Positions 50,444-59,152 of a stretch of DNA of 64,000 nucleotides are shown here, piece by piece. Within the stretch, counting starts at the first letter, position 1; each line of letters opens with the position of its first letter. Under the pieces are notes generated by a model. That model did not search any database, was not told where the DNA came from, and saw only the letters and a list, made by a program, of their open reading frames with translations. Location: contig NZ_CP080647.1 of the NCBI RefSeq assembly GCF_019599145.1, positions 7,316,001-7,380,000 of the forward strand. Direction: 5' to 3'. A program made the translations under genes and the position numbers. Source of the stretch: Streptomyces akebiae. GTDB taxonomy: Bacteria; Actinomycetota; Actinomycetes; Streptomycetales; Streptomycetaceae.

Positions 50444-50473
50444 CTGTACGGCTGTGCGGTGAGGTGTTCGGCG

Positions 50474-51319
50474 TCAGCCGCGCTGGATGCCGCTGGTGTC
50501 CTGGAGGACACCGCGACGGCCGTCCTGCGTCTGGGCGACCAGGTTGGGGCCGCGCTGCTCGACTGCCAAGTACCAGGTGCCCGGCGCCAGTTCGGCGATC
50601 GTCGACTGCGAACCGTCCTCCGCGAACAGCGGACGGGCCACCGGCACCGCGAACCAGAACGGCGAGAAGTCACTGGCCGGCGGCTGCGGCGCCGCGGCCT
50701 GCTGCTGCGGAGCGCCACCGAACGGCGCCCCCGGCCCCGGCTGCCCGGGCTGCGGCTGTCCGGGCTGCGGCTGCCCCACCCCGAACGGCCCCGGCGCACC
50801 GGCGCCCGGGTACCCGTAACCACCGGGCGGCTGGCCCCCGTACGGCTGAGGTGCGGCGGGCCGCGGGGCACCGACGAGGGCGGCCTTGAGGGCGGGGACG
50901 AGGGGGGTGGCGATGGCGGCGGCGGCCAGGAGCAGCGCGGCGATCAGACCGAGGATGAGACCGGCGCCGGAGTCGGGCTCCGAGCCTCCGAAGGCGCCGA
51001 GCAGTTCCTCCATGGCCCCGAACGGGTCGATGATCGACCAGAACGCGGTCCACGCGGCGAAGATCGTCAGGGCCACCCCGAGCTGGCCCAGGTCGAGACC
51101 GATGACCTTGGGCGGCTGCGGCAGCGCACGGGCGATGACGATCAGCACCGCCCCGATGATGCCGCCGACGTACATGCTCATCACCAAGCCGAGGTTGTCC
51201 CAGGCATTGGGGATGTCGTCGCCGGAGCCGTCGAACGTGTCGAGGAACGACGCGATGAACAGCAATACCGCTGCTCCGATCACGACGCCGTCGCCTCTGG
51301 TGAGGGAGCGGATATTCAC
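50474..51319 (-). CDS. Membrane protein with Pro/Gly/Gln-rich linker (DUF5336-like)
   Basis: A 281-residue protein. Four membrane helices occupy about residues 12-150 (VVIGAAVLLFIASFLDTF, VMSMYVGGIIGAVLIVIARAL, VALTIFAAWTAFWSII, GLILGLIAALLLAAAAIATPL). A QPYGGQPPGGYGYPG-type low-complexity linker follows. The C-terminal part (about 230-281, FWFAVPVARPLFAEDGSQSTIAELAPGTWYLAVEQRG) is a small globular domain seen in other actinobacterial envelope proteins. I recall this architecture as DUF5336-like but am not certain. Function unknown. Confidence 0.75.
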   Translation of the reverse strand: MNIRSLTRGDGVVIGAAVLLFIASFLDTFDGSGDDIPNAWDNLGLVMSMYVGGIIGAVLIVIARALPQPPKVIGLDLGQLGVALTIFAAWTAFWSIIDPFGAMEELLGAFGGSEPDSGAGLILGLIAALLLAAAAIATPLVPALKAALVGAPRPAAPQPYGGQPPGGYGYPGAGAPGPFGVGQPQPGQPQPGQPGPGAPFGGAPQQQAAAPQPPASDFSPFWFAVPVARPLFAEDGSQSTIAELAPGTWYLAVEQRGPNLVAQTQDGRRGVLQDTSGIQRG

Positions 51320-51712
51320 TTCAGGTCCTTCGTCAGTCGTCTCGTCATCGGTGGAGGCGTCGCCGTCACCATGTCGCCGTCAGGCCGTGGTGGGAAGCGC
51401 GGGGGTGGCCCCTCATCGTAGGGACGACCTTATCGTCCGACCGACGTGGGTGTCCGCCGGGATCAACGCGACGATCACGACTCGCCCCCTACCCGCGCAG
51501 AAAACTCACGATTCCCTCAGAGGTTCCCCTGCGCGCTTCCTGTCCGCCAGGCACCGCTGGTCAGCGGCGCCCCGTCATGGATATCGCGTATTCCCGCGCA
51601 CCCGGCGAACTCGGCGGCAACCGTTGACAGATTGAGACCGCGCGCCCGTCATTCCGTGGTACTCCGGCTTAGCGCCCGGAGTCCCGACTGTTTCCCAGAA
51701 AGGGAAAGTTGT
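51320..51712. other. 393-base spacer with two hairpins
   Basis: It contains no gene. Near its right end ACTCCGG/CCGGAGT (51661-51682) and TTTCCC/GGGAAA (51691-51707) form two stems that would terminate the amidase transcript. The left part presumably holds the promoter of the DUF5336-like gene. Confidence 0.55.
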
Positions 51713-52693
51713 TCAATTTTTCAGGAAGCTCGTGATGCCGTCCGAGATTCCCCGGGCCGCCTTCTGCCGCCAGGTGCCGCTGGTGAGCAGGGACGCGTCC
51801 TTGCTGTCGCGCATGTTGCCGCACTCGATGAACACCTTCGGGACGGTGGAGAGGTTGAGGCCGCCCAGGTCGGTGCGGGTGACGAGGCCGGTGCCGTCGC
51901 CGACGTAGTTGGAGGGGGCGCTGCCGGTGGCGCGGACGAAGTAGCCGGCGATGCGTTCGCCGAGGTCGCGGGAGGGGGCGACGATGGGCCGGGTGTCCGC
52001 GGCGCCCTCGTGCACCGAGCCCGGCAGGATCACGTGGAAGCCGCGGTTGCCGGACCCGGAACCGTCCGCGTGGATCGACACCACCGCGTCCGCCTTCGCC
52101 TCGTTGCCGATCCGCGCCCGCTCGTCGATGCACGGGCCCCAGGCCCGGTCGTCGTCCTGCGTGAACTTCACCGTGGCGCCCTGCTGTTGGAGGAGCGTGC
52201 GCAGCCGACGGGAGACGTCCAGCGTGAACTCGGCTTCGAGATAGCCGTCGTTGGTGGTCGTCCCCGTCGTGTCGCACTCCTTCGTGTGCGTCCCGATGTC
52301 CACCTTGCGGTTGATCTCGGTGGTGTGCCGGAAGTTGCCGGGGTTGTGACCGGGGTCGATGACGACGACCTTGCCCTTGAGGGGGCCGGTGGCGGCGGGC
52401 GCGGAGGAGGAGCCGGAGGGGCTCGCCTTCTCGCCGCCGGCCCCGTTGCCGTCGCCGTCGTCGCCCGAGGCGGTCGGCTCTCCGGTCGCCGGGGGAGTGG
52501 TCGCCGACCGGGTCTGCGGTCCGACTGCGCCGGCCGACCCGCCGTCCCCGCCCCCGGAGTCCCCCACGGCCTGCCAGACCCCCCACCCGGCCACCGCCCC
52601 CACCACGACCGCGGCCACCGCCACGGTCAGCGGACGGCGAAGGGCTGATCGGCGGGGCTGGGGCGGATCGAAGTCCGGGCCTACGTACGACAC
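51713..52693 (-). CDS. N-acetylmuramoyl-L-alanine amidase (Amidase_3)
   Basis: A 326-residue exported amidase. A short cytoplasmic part (MSYVGPDFDPPQPRRSALRR) precedes a membrane helix (about 22-42), then a Ser/Gly/Thr-rich linker and the catalytic domain from about 100. The zinc motifs VVIDPGHNPGN, DGYLEAEFTLDVSRRL, VVSIHADGSG and VFIECGNM give the H-E-H ligands and the catalytic Glu. It cleaves the amide between MurNAc and the stem peptide. The GTG at 52693 has AAGGTGG with 5 nt spacing; GTG 52702 is the alternative. Confidence 0.92.
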   Translation of the reverse strand: MSYVGPDFDPPQPRRSALRRPLTVAVAAVVVGAVAGWGVWQAVGDSGGGDGGSAGAVGPQTRSATTPPATGEPTASGDDGDGNGAGGEKASPSGSSSAPAATGPLKGKVVVIDPGHNPGNFRHTTEINRKVDIGTHTKECDTTGTTTNDGYLEAEFTLDVSRRLRTLLQQQGATVKFTQDDDRAWGPCIDERARIGNEAKADAVVSIHADGSGSGNRGFHVILPGSVHEGAADTRPIVAPSRDLGERIAGYFVRATGSAPSNYVGDGTGLVTRTDLGGLNLSTVPKVFIECGNMRDSKDASLLTSGTWRQKAARGISDGITSFLKN

Positions 52694-52708
52694 GCGTGCC
52701 ACCTTACG

Positions 52709-52775
52709 GCGTCGGTTGTCGGGTGCGGGTTCGGTGGGGGCTGGTCGCGCGGTTCCCCGCGCCCCGCCTGCGGAT
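52709..52775 (+). repeat. Dispersed repeat, copy 4
   Basis: GTTGTCGGGTGCGGGTTCGG followed by GGGGGCTGGTCGCGCGG and TTCCCCGCGCCCC, the best-preserved copy. It lies between the divergent amidase and the membrane gene at 52835. Confidence 0.8.
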
Positions 52776-52834
52776 GGGGGTCGACGCCCGTCCCGGACTG
52801 GACCCGTCGGTCACCGGCAGGCCAGAGTACGGAG

Positions 52835-53557
52835 ATGATCGAGGTGGTGATCGCGGTCCTCGGGGCCGTGGTAGGGGCTTCGGCGCTCGTCGTGAGCATC
52901 GCCGGACACCGTCACAACGTCCGTCAGGCCGCCCGGCTGACCGAGCGGGAGCGCCGCGTCGAGGACCGGGAACGTGAGGCGGACCAGCGGGAGAAGCTGA
53001 TCCAGCCGTCGATGCTGCACCTGGCGATGGTCAGCAGCCCCTCGGTGCTCGCGGACGGATACGAGCGGTGGCACCTCGAAGCGGTCAACACCAGCAATCA
53101 GCCGCTCGTCCACGTCGCAGTCCAGTACGACGGCGTACGCCTCGACGGCCGCGAGGTCCTGCCCGCCGGCGGCGCTCTCACCGTCGATCTCCCGATGACC
53201 TCCGTCGTCGGCTCACCGCCCTCGCCCCTCCTCTGTTCCGTCGAGTTCACGGACACCTCGGACCGCCGCTGGCGCCGCCTGGCGACCGGCCGGCTGCAGC
53301 CGTGGGCGCCCGGTACCGGAGGCGAGGAGCACTGGCACGCGCCGGTCGCGCCGATCGTCAGCCCTTTCACGGCGGGGCGGGGCGCGCCGGAGCCCGGCGG
53401 GACACCTCCCGTCAGCGAGCCCGCGCGGCCGAGGCGTCTGTCGAGACGGCTCTGGGCCGGGGACGAGGGCGAACTCCCCCTCCGCACCGCGCTCGCACTG
53501 GGGCTGGCCGGTGCGGTGCTGATCGCGGCCTACCTGATCGTTCGATACGTCGGCTAG
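52835..53557 (+). CDS. Hypothetical protein with two membrane helices and a coiled coil
   Basis: A 240-residue protein. The N-terminal helix (MIEVVIAVLGAVVGASALVVSIAG) is followed by a charged coiled coil (RLTERERRVEDREREADQREKL, about 33-55), then a beta-rich domain (about 60-160). A Pro/Arg-rich linker leads to a C-terminal membrane helix (about 218-236). Both ends are in the membrane. I do not recognise the family. It precedes the Mrr-TerD fusion by 128 bases on the same strand and could be functionally linked. Confidence 0.72.
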   Translation: MIEVVIAVLGAVVGASALVVSIAGHRHNVRQAARLTERERRVEDREREADQREKLIQPSMLHLAMVSSPSVLADGYERWHLEAVNTSNQPLVHVAVQYDGVRLDGREVLPAGGALTVDLPMTSVVGSPPSPLLCSVEFTDTSDRRWRRLATGRLQPWAPGTGGEEHWHAPVAPIVSPFTAGRGAPEPGGTPPVSEPARPRRLSRRLWAGDEGELPLRTALALGLAGAVLIAAYLIVRYVG

Positions 53558-53685
53558 GTGGAGCTCCACCGGCTGACCAGCGGTAGGCGCACGTGCCGTC
53601 GCGGGATAAAGTCGTGCGATTACGTCCGGTTGTGGGGGCGGGGCCTCGCGTGCGGTCGGGGCCCCGGTGGGAGGGCCTGTAGCGC

Positions 53686-55836
53686 ATGAGTCGTCGCTCC
53701 AACGGGTTGGCCGGGATCTGGGCCGAGGCACAACGTCAGCAGCAACGTCAGTCGGAGGAGCGGGCCCGGCAACAGCGCGAGTACGAACGACAACAGCGCG
53801 CGTACCAGCGGGAGGTGGCCCGCAGCCAGCGCGAGCAGCAGGCGGCCTACCGGCAGCAGCGCGAGGCGGAGGCGCGGCGGCGTACCGAGGAACTGGACGC
53901 GCGCGTAAGGGCGTTGGAGGGCCTGTTGGCCGAGGGCTGCCGGGCCCCGGCGTTCAGGGCCGCCTCCCTGACCCGTTCCGAACGCCTGGAGCCGTTCTCG
54001 CCGGGTCCCCTCGCCCAGCCCGTGCCCATGCCGGATCCCAACCACTACCAGGCGCAGGGCGGTTGGTCCGCCGGGCGGCGCGCACAGGCCCAGGCCGAGG
54101 CGCGGGCCCGGTTCGAGCACGACTGGCACGCCGCCCAGGCCGCCGAGGCCCAGCGGCAGCAGCAACTGGCCCAGTACCAGCGGCAGTACGAGCAGTGGGC
54201 GGAGGGACAGCGGACGGAGATCCGGCGGCACAACGCCGGACTGGCCCAGATGGCGAGCGCGCTGCGCGACGGCGACCCGGAAGCCGCCGTCGACTACTTC
54301 TCGGCCGCCCTCTACGCCTCGTCCGCCTGGCCCGAAGGCTTTCCCCGCGGCGTCCGCGCCGCCTACGACCCGGCGGCGCGGCAGCTGGTCCTGGACTGGG
54401 AGCTGCCCAGGTACGACGTCGTCCCCGAGACGAAGACCGTCGTCTACATGCCGAGCGTCGACCAGGACAAGGAGCGCCCGCGCCCGGTCACCCAGCGGCG
54501 GGCCCTCTACCGCGACGTCCTCGCGCAGTGCACCCTCCTGGTGCTCCACGACCTCTTCGCCGCCGACGAGTTCGGCGCGCTGGAGTCGGTCGTCCTGAAC
54601 GGGTTCGTGGACGACCACGACCCGGCCACCGGGCGCCGCGCCGAGCTCTTCCTGGTGACCGTCATGGTGCACCGGCCCGTCTTCGCCGCACTGCACCTGG
54701 AGCAGGTGAGCGCCGTCGACTGCCTGACGGACGCCCTCCGGGGCCAACTGTCCGCCCGACCGGACCAGCGCACCCCCGTCCGCCCCGGCCGCAGGCCCGA
54801 CGACGTGGGCGACGGCGTCGTCACCCACGGCGGCGAGGACGAGCCCGACCTCCTGGAGATGGACCCCCTCGCCTTCGAGTCGCTGGTCGCGGAGCTCTTC
54901 CGGGCCATGGGCATGCAGGCCGTCACCACCCAGCGCTCGGGCGACGGCGGGGTGGACGTCGACGCCCTGGACCCCACCCCGATCCGCGGCGGCAAGATCG
55001 TCGTACAGGTCAAGCGCTACCGCAACACCGTCCCGCCCACCGCCGTCCGTGACCTCTACGGCACGGTCCAGGACGCCGGCGCCAACAAGGGCGTCCTGGT
55101 GACGACGTCCAAGTTCGGCCCCGGCTCCCACACCTTCGCCAACGGCAAACCGCTGGAGCTGATCTCGGGCCGCGAACTCGTCGACCTGCTCCACCGGCAC
55201 GGGCTACGGGGGCGCCTGGGCACCGGCGAACGCCCCGTGCCGGTGTCGTCGACCGATCCCACGGTGGTGCTGCCCGCGCTGCCCGCCCAGCGGACCTCAC
55301 CGGACGCGACGGGACGGACGGCCCCGGGCCCGGACCCGGCGCCTTCTCCCGAGGACCACAGCGTGCTCGGCATGTACTGGACGGGCGCCGTCGCCCTGGA
55401 CGTCTGCGCGCTCGTCTGCCACGGCAACCGGGTCCTCAGCGACGACCACTTCGTGTTCTACAACAACCTCCGCACCCCCGACGGCACGGTCCGCGCCGTC
55501 CCGCCGACCGCACCCGACAAGGCCGCGATCCAGGTCGCCTTCGACGCGCTGCCCGCGGAGGCCGACCGTGTCGTCCTGGTGGCCGCCATCGACCCGGCCG
55601 CGAACCCCGACGCCGACCTCTCCGGCTTCACCGACGCCGGCATCCGCCTCCTGGACCCCTCCCGAGCCGAACAGGGCCGCCTGGACGTCTCCGACGGCCG
55701 CGCCGCCGAAACGGCCCTGACCCTCGGTTCCTTCCGCCGCCGAGCGGGCGGCGACTGGGACTTCGTCGTCGGCGGAAAGGGGTACCGGGGCGGTCTGGAG
55801 GAACTGGTCCAGGACTACGGCATAGACGTGGCGTAG
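53686..55836 (+). CDS. Coiled-coil / Mrr-type restriction nuclease / TerD-domain fusion protein
   Basis: A 716-residue protein. Residues 1-190 contain Gln/Arg/Glu-rich coiled coils (QQRQSEERARQQREYERQQRAYQREVARSQREQQ). After a middle domain (about 195-365), an Mrr_cat nuclease (about 395-510) has FESLVAELFRAMGMQAVTTQRSGDGGVDVDAL with Asp and then IVVQVKRY (D...QxK catalytic core). The C-terminal 160 residues are TerD-like: LDVCALVCHGNRVLSDDHFVFYNN and IQVAFDALPAEADRVVLVAAID. TerD domains bind Ca2+ and scaffold Ter stress/defence complexes. The nuclease motif looks intact. Confidence 0.85.
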   Translation: MSRRSNGLAGIWAEAQRQQQRQSEERARQQREYERQQRAYQREVARSQREQQAAYRQQREAEARRRTEELDARVRALEGLLAEGCRAPAFRAASLTRSERLEPFSPGPLAQPVPMPDPNHYQAQGGWSAGRRAQAQAEARARFEHDWHAAQAAEAQRQQQLAQYQRQYEQWAEGQRTEIRRHNAGLAQMASALRDGDPEAAVDYFSAALYASSAWPEGFPRGVRAAYDPAARQLVLDWELPRYDVVPETKTVVYMPSVDQDKERPRPVTQRRALYRDVLAQCTLLVLHDLFAADEFGALESVVLNGFVDDHDPATGRRAELFLVTVMVHRPVFAALHLEQVSAVDCLTDALRGQLSARPDQRTPVRPGRRPDDVGDGVVTHGGEDEPDLLEMDPLAFESLVAELFRAMGMQAVTTQRSGDGGVDVDALDPTPIRGGKIVVQVKRYRNTVPPTAVRDLYGTVQDAGANKGVLVTTSKFGPGSHTFANGKPLELISGRELVDLLHRHGLRGRLGTGERPVPVSSTDPTVVLPALPAQRTSPDATGRTAPGPDPAPSPEDHSVLGMYWTGAVALDVCALVCHGNRVLSDDHFVFYNNLRTPDGTVRAVPPTAPDKAAIQVAFDALPAEADRVVLVAAIDPAANPDADLSGFTDAGIRLLDPSRAEQGRLDVSDGRAAETALTLGSFRRRAGGDWDFVVGGKGYRGGLEELVQDYGIDVA

Positions 55837-55878
55837 GAGTGGCGGCCGTTCCGTCGCGTGGCGTGGGACCGGTGCGGG

Positions 55879-56616
55879 TCAGCTCCCCGACCCGGTCCCC
55901 GTCGTCGTCCCGGCTCCCGTCGTCGTTCCGGTCCTCGTCGTCGCTCCGGTCCCCGTCCGCCGCAGCACCCGTAGGGAGTCCGTGGCCGAGACCTCCGTGA
56001 AGGCGCCGGAGGCCAGGGCGCGGAGGTAGACGCGGTACGGGGCCTGGCCGGTGAACTCGTCCTCGGGGTCGGGGAAAACGTCGTGGATGACGAGGAGACC
56101 GTCCGGGGCGATGTGCGGGGCCCAGCCCTCGTAGTCGGCGGTGGCGTGCTCGTCCGTGTGGCCGCCGTCGATGAACACGAACGCCAGGGGGGTGCCCCAG
56201 AACGCGGCGACCTGCGGGGAACGGCCGACGACCGCGACGACGTGGTCCTCCAGGCCCGCCTTGTGGAGGGTGCGGCGGAAGGTGGGGAGCGTGTCCATGC
56301 GGCCCACCTCGGGGTCGACGGTGGACTCGTCGTGGTACTCCCAGCCCGGCTGCTGCTCCTCGCTGCCCCGGTGGTGGTCGACCGTGATCGCCGTGACCCC
56401 CGCCGCACGGGCGGCGTCCGCCAACAGGATCGTCGACCGGCCGCAGTACGTCCCCACCTCCAGCAACGGCAGCCCTAGCCGCCCCGCCTCGACCGCCGCC
56501 GCGTACAACGCCAGCCCTTCCCCGAGCGGCATGAACCCCTTGGCCTTCTCGAAGGCCTCAAGGATCTCCGGCTTGGGGGCCGACACGGCCGGGTGCGAGT
56601 TCGGTGCCGCGGACAT
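55879..56616 (-). CDS. Class I SAM-dependent methyltransferase (Methyltransf_24 type) with Thr/Gly-rich tail
   Basis: A 245-residue enzyme: LPLLEVGTYCGRSTILLADAA (SAM-binding), ITVDHHRGSEEQQPGWEYHD and AFVFIDGGHTDEHATADYEGWAPHIAPDGLLVIHDVF. The last 28 residues are a T-G-T-G-A repeat encoded by CCCGTCGTCGTTCC-type DNA repetition, probably disordered. The ATG at 56616 has GGAGG at short spacing. The substrate is unknown. It is convergent with the Mrr-TerD gene, 42 bases apart. Confidence 0.87.
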   Translation of the reverse strand: MSAAPNSHPAVSAPKPEILEAFEKAKGFMPLGEGLALYAAAVEAGRLGLPLLEVGTYCGRSTILLADAARAAGVTAITVDHHRGSEEQQPGWEYHDESTVDPEVGRMDTLPTFRRTLHKAGLEDHVVAVVGRSPQVAAFWGTPLAFVFIDGGHTDEHATADYEGWAPHIAPDGLLVIHDVFPDPEDEFTGQAPYRVYLRALASGAFTEVSATDSLRVLRRTGTGATTRTGTTTGAGTTTGTGSGS

Positions 56617-56795
56617 GGGTCCTCCGTGTAGTTCGTACGCACTGACCCCCACAGCCCGGGCCCTCCGACCCGCACGCCACTGGGGGCGCCCCATGCTGCC
56701 ATGCGGTTCCGCCCGCCCGTCTGCCCGTCGGGCCCTCCGTCTCTCCGTCCGCGCGCTCGCCTGCCGTTCCGCCTGCGTGGCGCGTGGGCGGCGGC

Positions 56796-58310
56796 TCAGT
56801 GGGCGGTGGCTGTCGTGTTCTCCCTGGGGGCCGCGACGGTCTTCGCGGCCTCGCCCGTCAGCCCGTCCGTGCTGCTCGCACGCAGCGTCGGGCCCGTGTT
56901 CGGACGACGGCTCGGGAGGAAGAGAGCCAGCAGGAGACCGACGGCGACCGCGCCCGTGGCGATGAGGAAGGAGACGCGGAAGCCGTGCATGGTGGGGATC
57001 GCGACCCCGCCGACCTCGTTCGCGGTGTTCGCCAGCACCATGCCGATGACGGCGCTCGACATGGACGTACCGATGGAGCGCATGAGCGTGTTGAGACCGT
57101 TGGCCGCTCCCGTCTCGGACGGGTCGACCGCGCCGATGATCAGCGCCGGGAGCGAGGAGTAGGCGAGGCCGATACCCGCGCCGAGCACTGCCGACACCAC
57201 CACGGTCTGCCACGCGGCGCTCATCAGGCCGAGTCCGGCCCCGTAGCCGATCGCGATGATCAGCAGGCCCAGGATGAGGGTGCTCCTGGGCCCGTACTTG
57301 GCGGAGATCCGGGCGTAGAGCGGCGCCGTGAACATCATCGTCAGCCCGAGCGGGGCCACGCACAGACCCGCGACGACCATCGACTGTCCGAGCCCGTAAC
57401 CGGTGGCGGAGGGCAGTTGCAGGAGCTGGGGCAGGACCAGGGAGACGACGTAGAAGGAGACGCCGACCATGATCGAGGCGAGGTTGGTGAGCAGGACCTC
57501 ACGGCGGGCGGTGGTCCGCAGATCCACCAGCGGCGCGGGGATACGCAGCTCCAGGACACCCCAGAGCAGCAGGACCACGGCGGACGCGGTGAACAGTCCG
57601 AGCGTGGTCGATGAGGTCCAGCCCCAGTCACCGCCCTTGGTGATCGGCAGGAGGAAGAGGACGAGGCCGAGGGCGAGGCCGACCGCGCCGAGGTGGTCGA
57701 AGGTGCCCTCCGCGCGCGTCTTCGTCTCCGGTACGGCGACGAGGGTGAGGACGATGGCGAGCGCACCGAGGCCGGCGGCGCCGAAGAAGAGGATGTGCCA
57801 GTCGGTGTTCTGGGCGACCGCGGCGGCCAGCGGCAGCGCGAGTCCGCCGCCCACGCCTATGGAGGAGCTCATCAGGGCCATGGCGGAGCCGAGGCGTTCG
57901 CGGGGGAGCGCGTCGCGCATCAGGCCGATGCCCAGCGGGATCGCGCCCATGGCGAAGCCCTGCAAGGTACGGCCGACGATCATCGGCACGAGCGCGCTGG
58001 TGAAAGCGCTGATCAGCGTCCCGACCACCATCACGGCCAGGCTGACGAGGAGCATACGGCGCTTGCCGTAGAGGTCACCGAGACGGCCCATGATCGGCGT
58101 GGACACGGCGCCGGAGAGGAGGGTCGACGTCATGACCCAGGTCGCGTTGCCGGCAGAGGTGTCCAGCAGCTGGGGGAGATCCTTGATCACCGGGACCAGC
58201 AGGGTCTGCATCACCGCGACCACGATTCCCGCGAAGGCCAGCACCGGGACGAGCGCTCCGCCGGCGCGTGTGGTGGGCCGTTCAACGGTCGGCGGTGTGT
58301 GCGGTGTCAT
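56796..58310 (-). CDS. MFS transporter, DHA2/EmrB-like
   Basis: A 504-residue exporter with about 14 helices. Motifs are MGRLGDLYGKRRMLL (motif A), VGRTLQGFAMGAIPLGIGLMRDALPRERLG (motif B region) and GVGGGLALPLAAAV (motif C-like). The first helix lacks the LDxTIVNVALP motif of drug exporters (it reads VMQTLLVPVIKDLPQLL), a sign of a divergent subfamily found widely in Streptomyces. Substrate unknown. ATG at 58310. It shares a 214-base divergent spacer with a small hypothetical gene. Confidence 0.88.
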   Translation of the reverse strand: MTPHTPPTVERPTTRAGGALVPVLAFAGIVVAVMQTLLVPVIKDLPQLLDTSAGNATWVMTSTLLSGAVSTPIMGRLGDLYGKRRMLLVSLAVMVVGTLISAFTSALVPMIVGRTLQGFAMGAIPLGIGLMRDALPRERLGSAMALMSSSIGVGGGLALPLAAAVAQNTDWHILFFGAAGLGALAIVLTLVAVPETKTRAEGTFDHLGAVGLALGLVLFLLPITKGGDWGWTSSTTLGLFTASAVVLLLWGVLELRIPAPLVDLRTTARREVLLTNLASIMVGVSFYVVSLVLPQLLQLPSATGYGLGQSMVVAGLCVAPLGLTMMFTAPLYARISAKYGPRSTLILGLLIIAIGYGAGLGLMSAAWQTVVVSAVLGAGIGLAYSSLPALIIGAVDPSETGAANGLNTLMRSIGTSMSSAVIGMVLANTANEVGGVAIPTMHGFRVSFLIATGAVAVGLLLALFLPSRRPNTGPTLRASSTDGLTGEAAKTVAAPRENTTATAH

Positions 58311-58422
58311 GGAGCGGGGCCTCCTGGCCGGGTGGGGTGCGTGCCATCTGAACCTCGTGCGCCTGGGCAACTATTCCGTTGTTTCGGGTGACTAATGAAA
58401 TCTTGACCTGCTCATGGGGAAG

Positions 58423-58435
58423 TGACAGTGCGTCA
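58423..58435. promoter_or_regulatory. Weak TGAC-N5-GTCA palindrome
   Basis: TGACAGTGCGTCA differs from the array unit TGACGGTGCGTCA at one position. It lies in the divergent spacer of the exporter and the small gene at 58525. Confidence 0.45.
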
Positions 58436-58524
58436 GGGTGGGTCGTCGGGCTCGTGATGTCCGCGCGGGTCGAGGCAACGGATTCGGGCCCCCATGGACT
58501 GTCAAAGGCATCTGGGAGGTGCTC

Positions 58525-58923
58525 ATGGGGGATCGGAAGCAGGCCAGGGACGCTCAGGGCGAAGGGTTCCAGAGCTTCCCGGGCAGGGCGGACGCGCTGC
58601 TCGACGGCGAGGCGGACCTGCTCTCCGGCACGGACCTGGAGGTGTTCGCGACGGTGCTGCCCACCGGCGACGGGGGTGCAGGGGGCACCTCGAAGCGCCG
58701 GGTCGTCGGCCCGGTCGCCCCGGGTGTCCAGGAAGTGCGCGTCACCTGGTCCGAATTCGACGGCGCCTTCGTCGACGTCGACGTCGAGCGGGACGGGGGC
58801 GGCGGCTGGCGCGCGGACCTGCGCAACCCGCGCATCGTCCGCCCCGAGGGAGCCCGGGCGAGCCGGTTCGTGGCGCCGGCGCCGGAGGGGGTCGAGTGCG
58901 AGTCGGCGAAGGTGACGGGGTGA
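58525..58923 (+). CDS. Hypothetical protein
   Basis: A 132-residue acidic soluble protein beginning MGDRKQARDAQGEGFQSF. A hydrophilic N-terminus is followed by beta-rich segments (EVFATVLPTG, EVRVTWSEFDGAFVDVDVERDGGGGWRADLRNPRIV). No family is recognised. ATG at 58525 has GGGAGG with 5 nt spacing. It precedes the hydratase operon by 230 bases, with two operators between. Confidence 0.65.
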   Translation: MGDRKQARDAQGEGFQSFPGRADALLDGEADLLSGTDLEVFATVLPTGDGGAGGTSKRRVVGPVAPGVQEVRVTWSEFDGAFVDVDVERDGGGGWRADLRNPRIVRPEGARASRFVAPAPEGVECESAKVTG

Positions 58924-58964
58924 GCCCCCGGTGCCCCTCCGTCCCCCTCTCCCGCCGACTCGAT

Positions 58965-58979
58965 CTGACGTACTGTCAG
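58965..58979. promoter_or_regulatory. Palindromic operator CTGACGTACTGTCAG
   Basis: Perfect 5-bp arms CTGAC/GTCAG, the same class as 42542 and 50368. It lies 49 bases before the KstR-type site and 174 bases before the hydratase start. Confidence 0.7.
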
Positions 58980-59027
58980 GAGTCTTCACTTGTGCACGAG
59001 GCTGGGCTATACAGAGGGTCGCCGGAC

Positions 59028-59041
59028 TGGAACGCGTTCTA
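59028..59041. promoter_or_regulatory. KstR operator consensus match before the hydratase operon
   Basis: TGGAACGCGTTCTA fits TnnAACnnGTTnnA at every fixed position. TATACA just upstream (59008-59013) is a candidate -10 element, so the site would cover the transcription start. Confidence 0.8.
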
Positions 59042-59152
59042 GGTGGGCGGGTTCCGGGTCGGCCGTGACGACCTCGGTGCGGCCGCTGGTGCGGACGGTC
59101 GTACCGAGGTTCCTCAGCCCAGGCCATCCGCCCCGGACCGCCCAGGAGCCCC

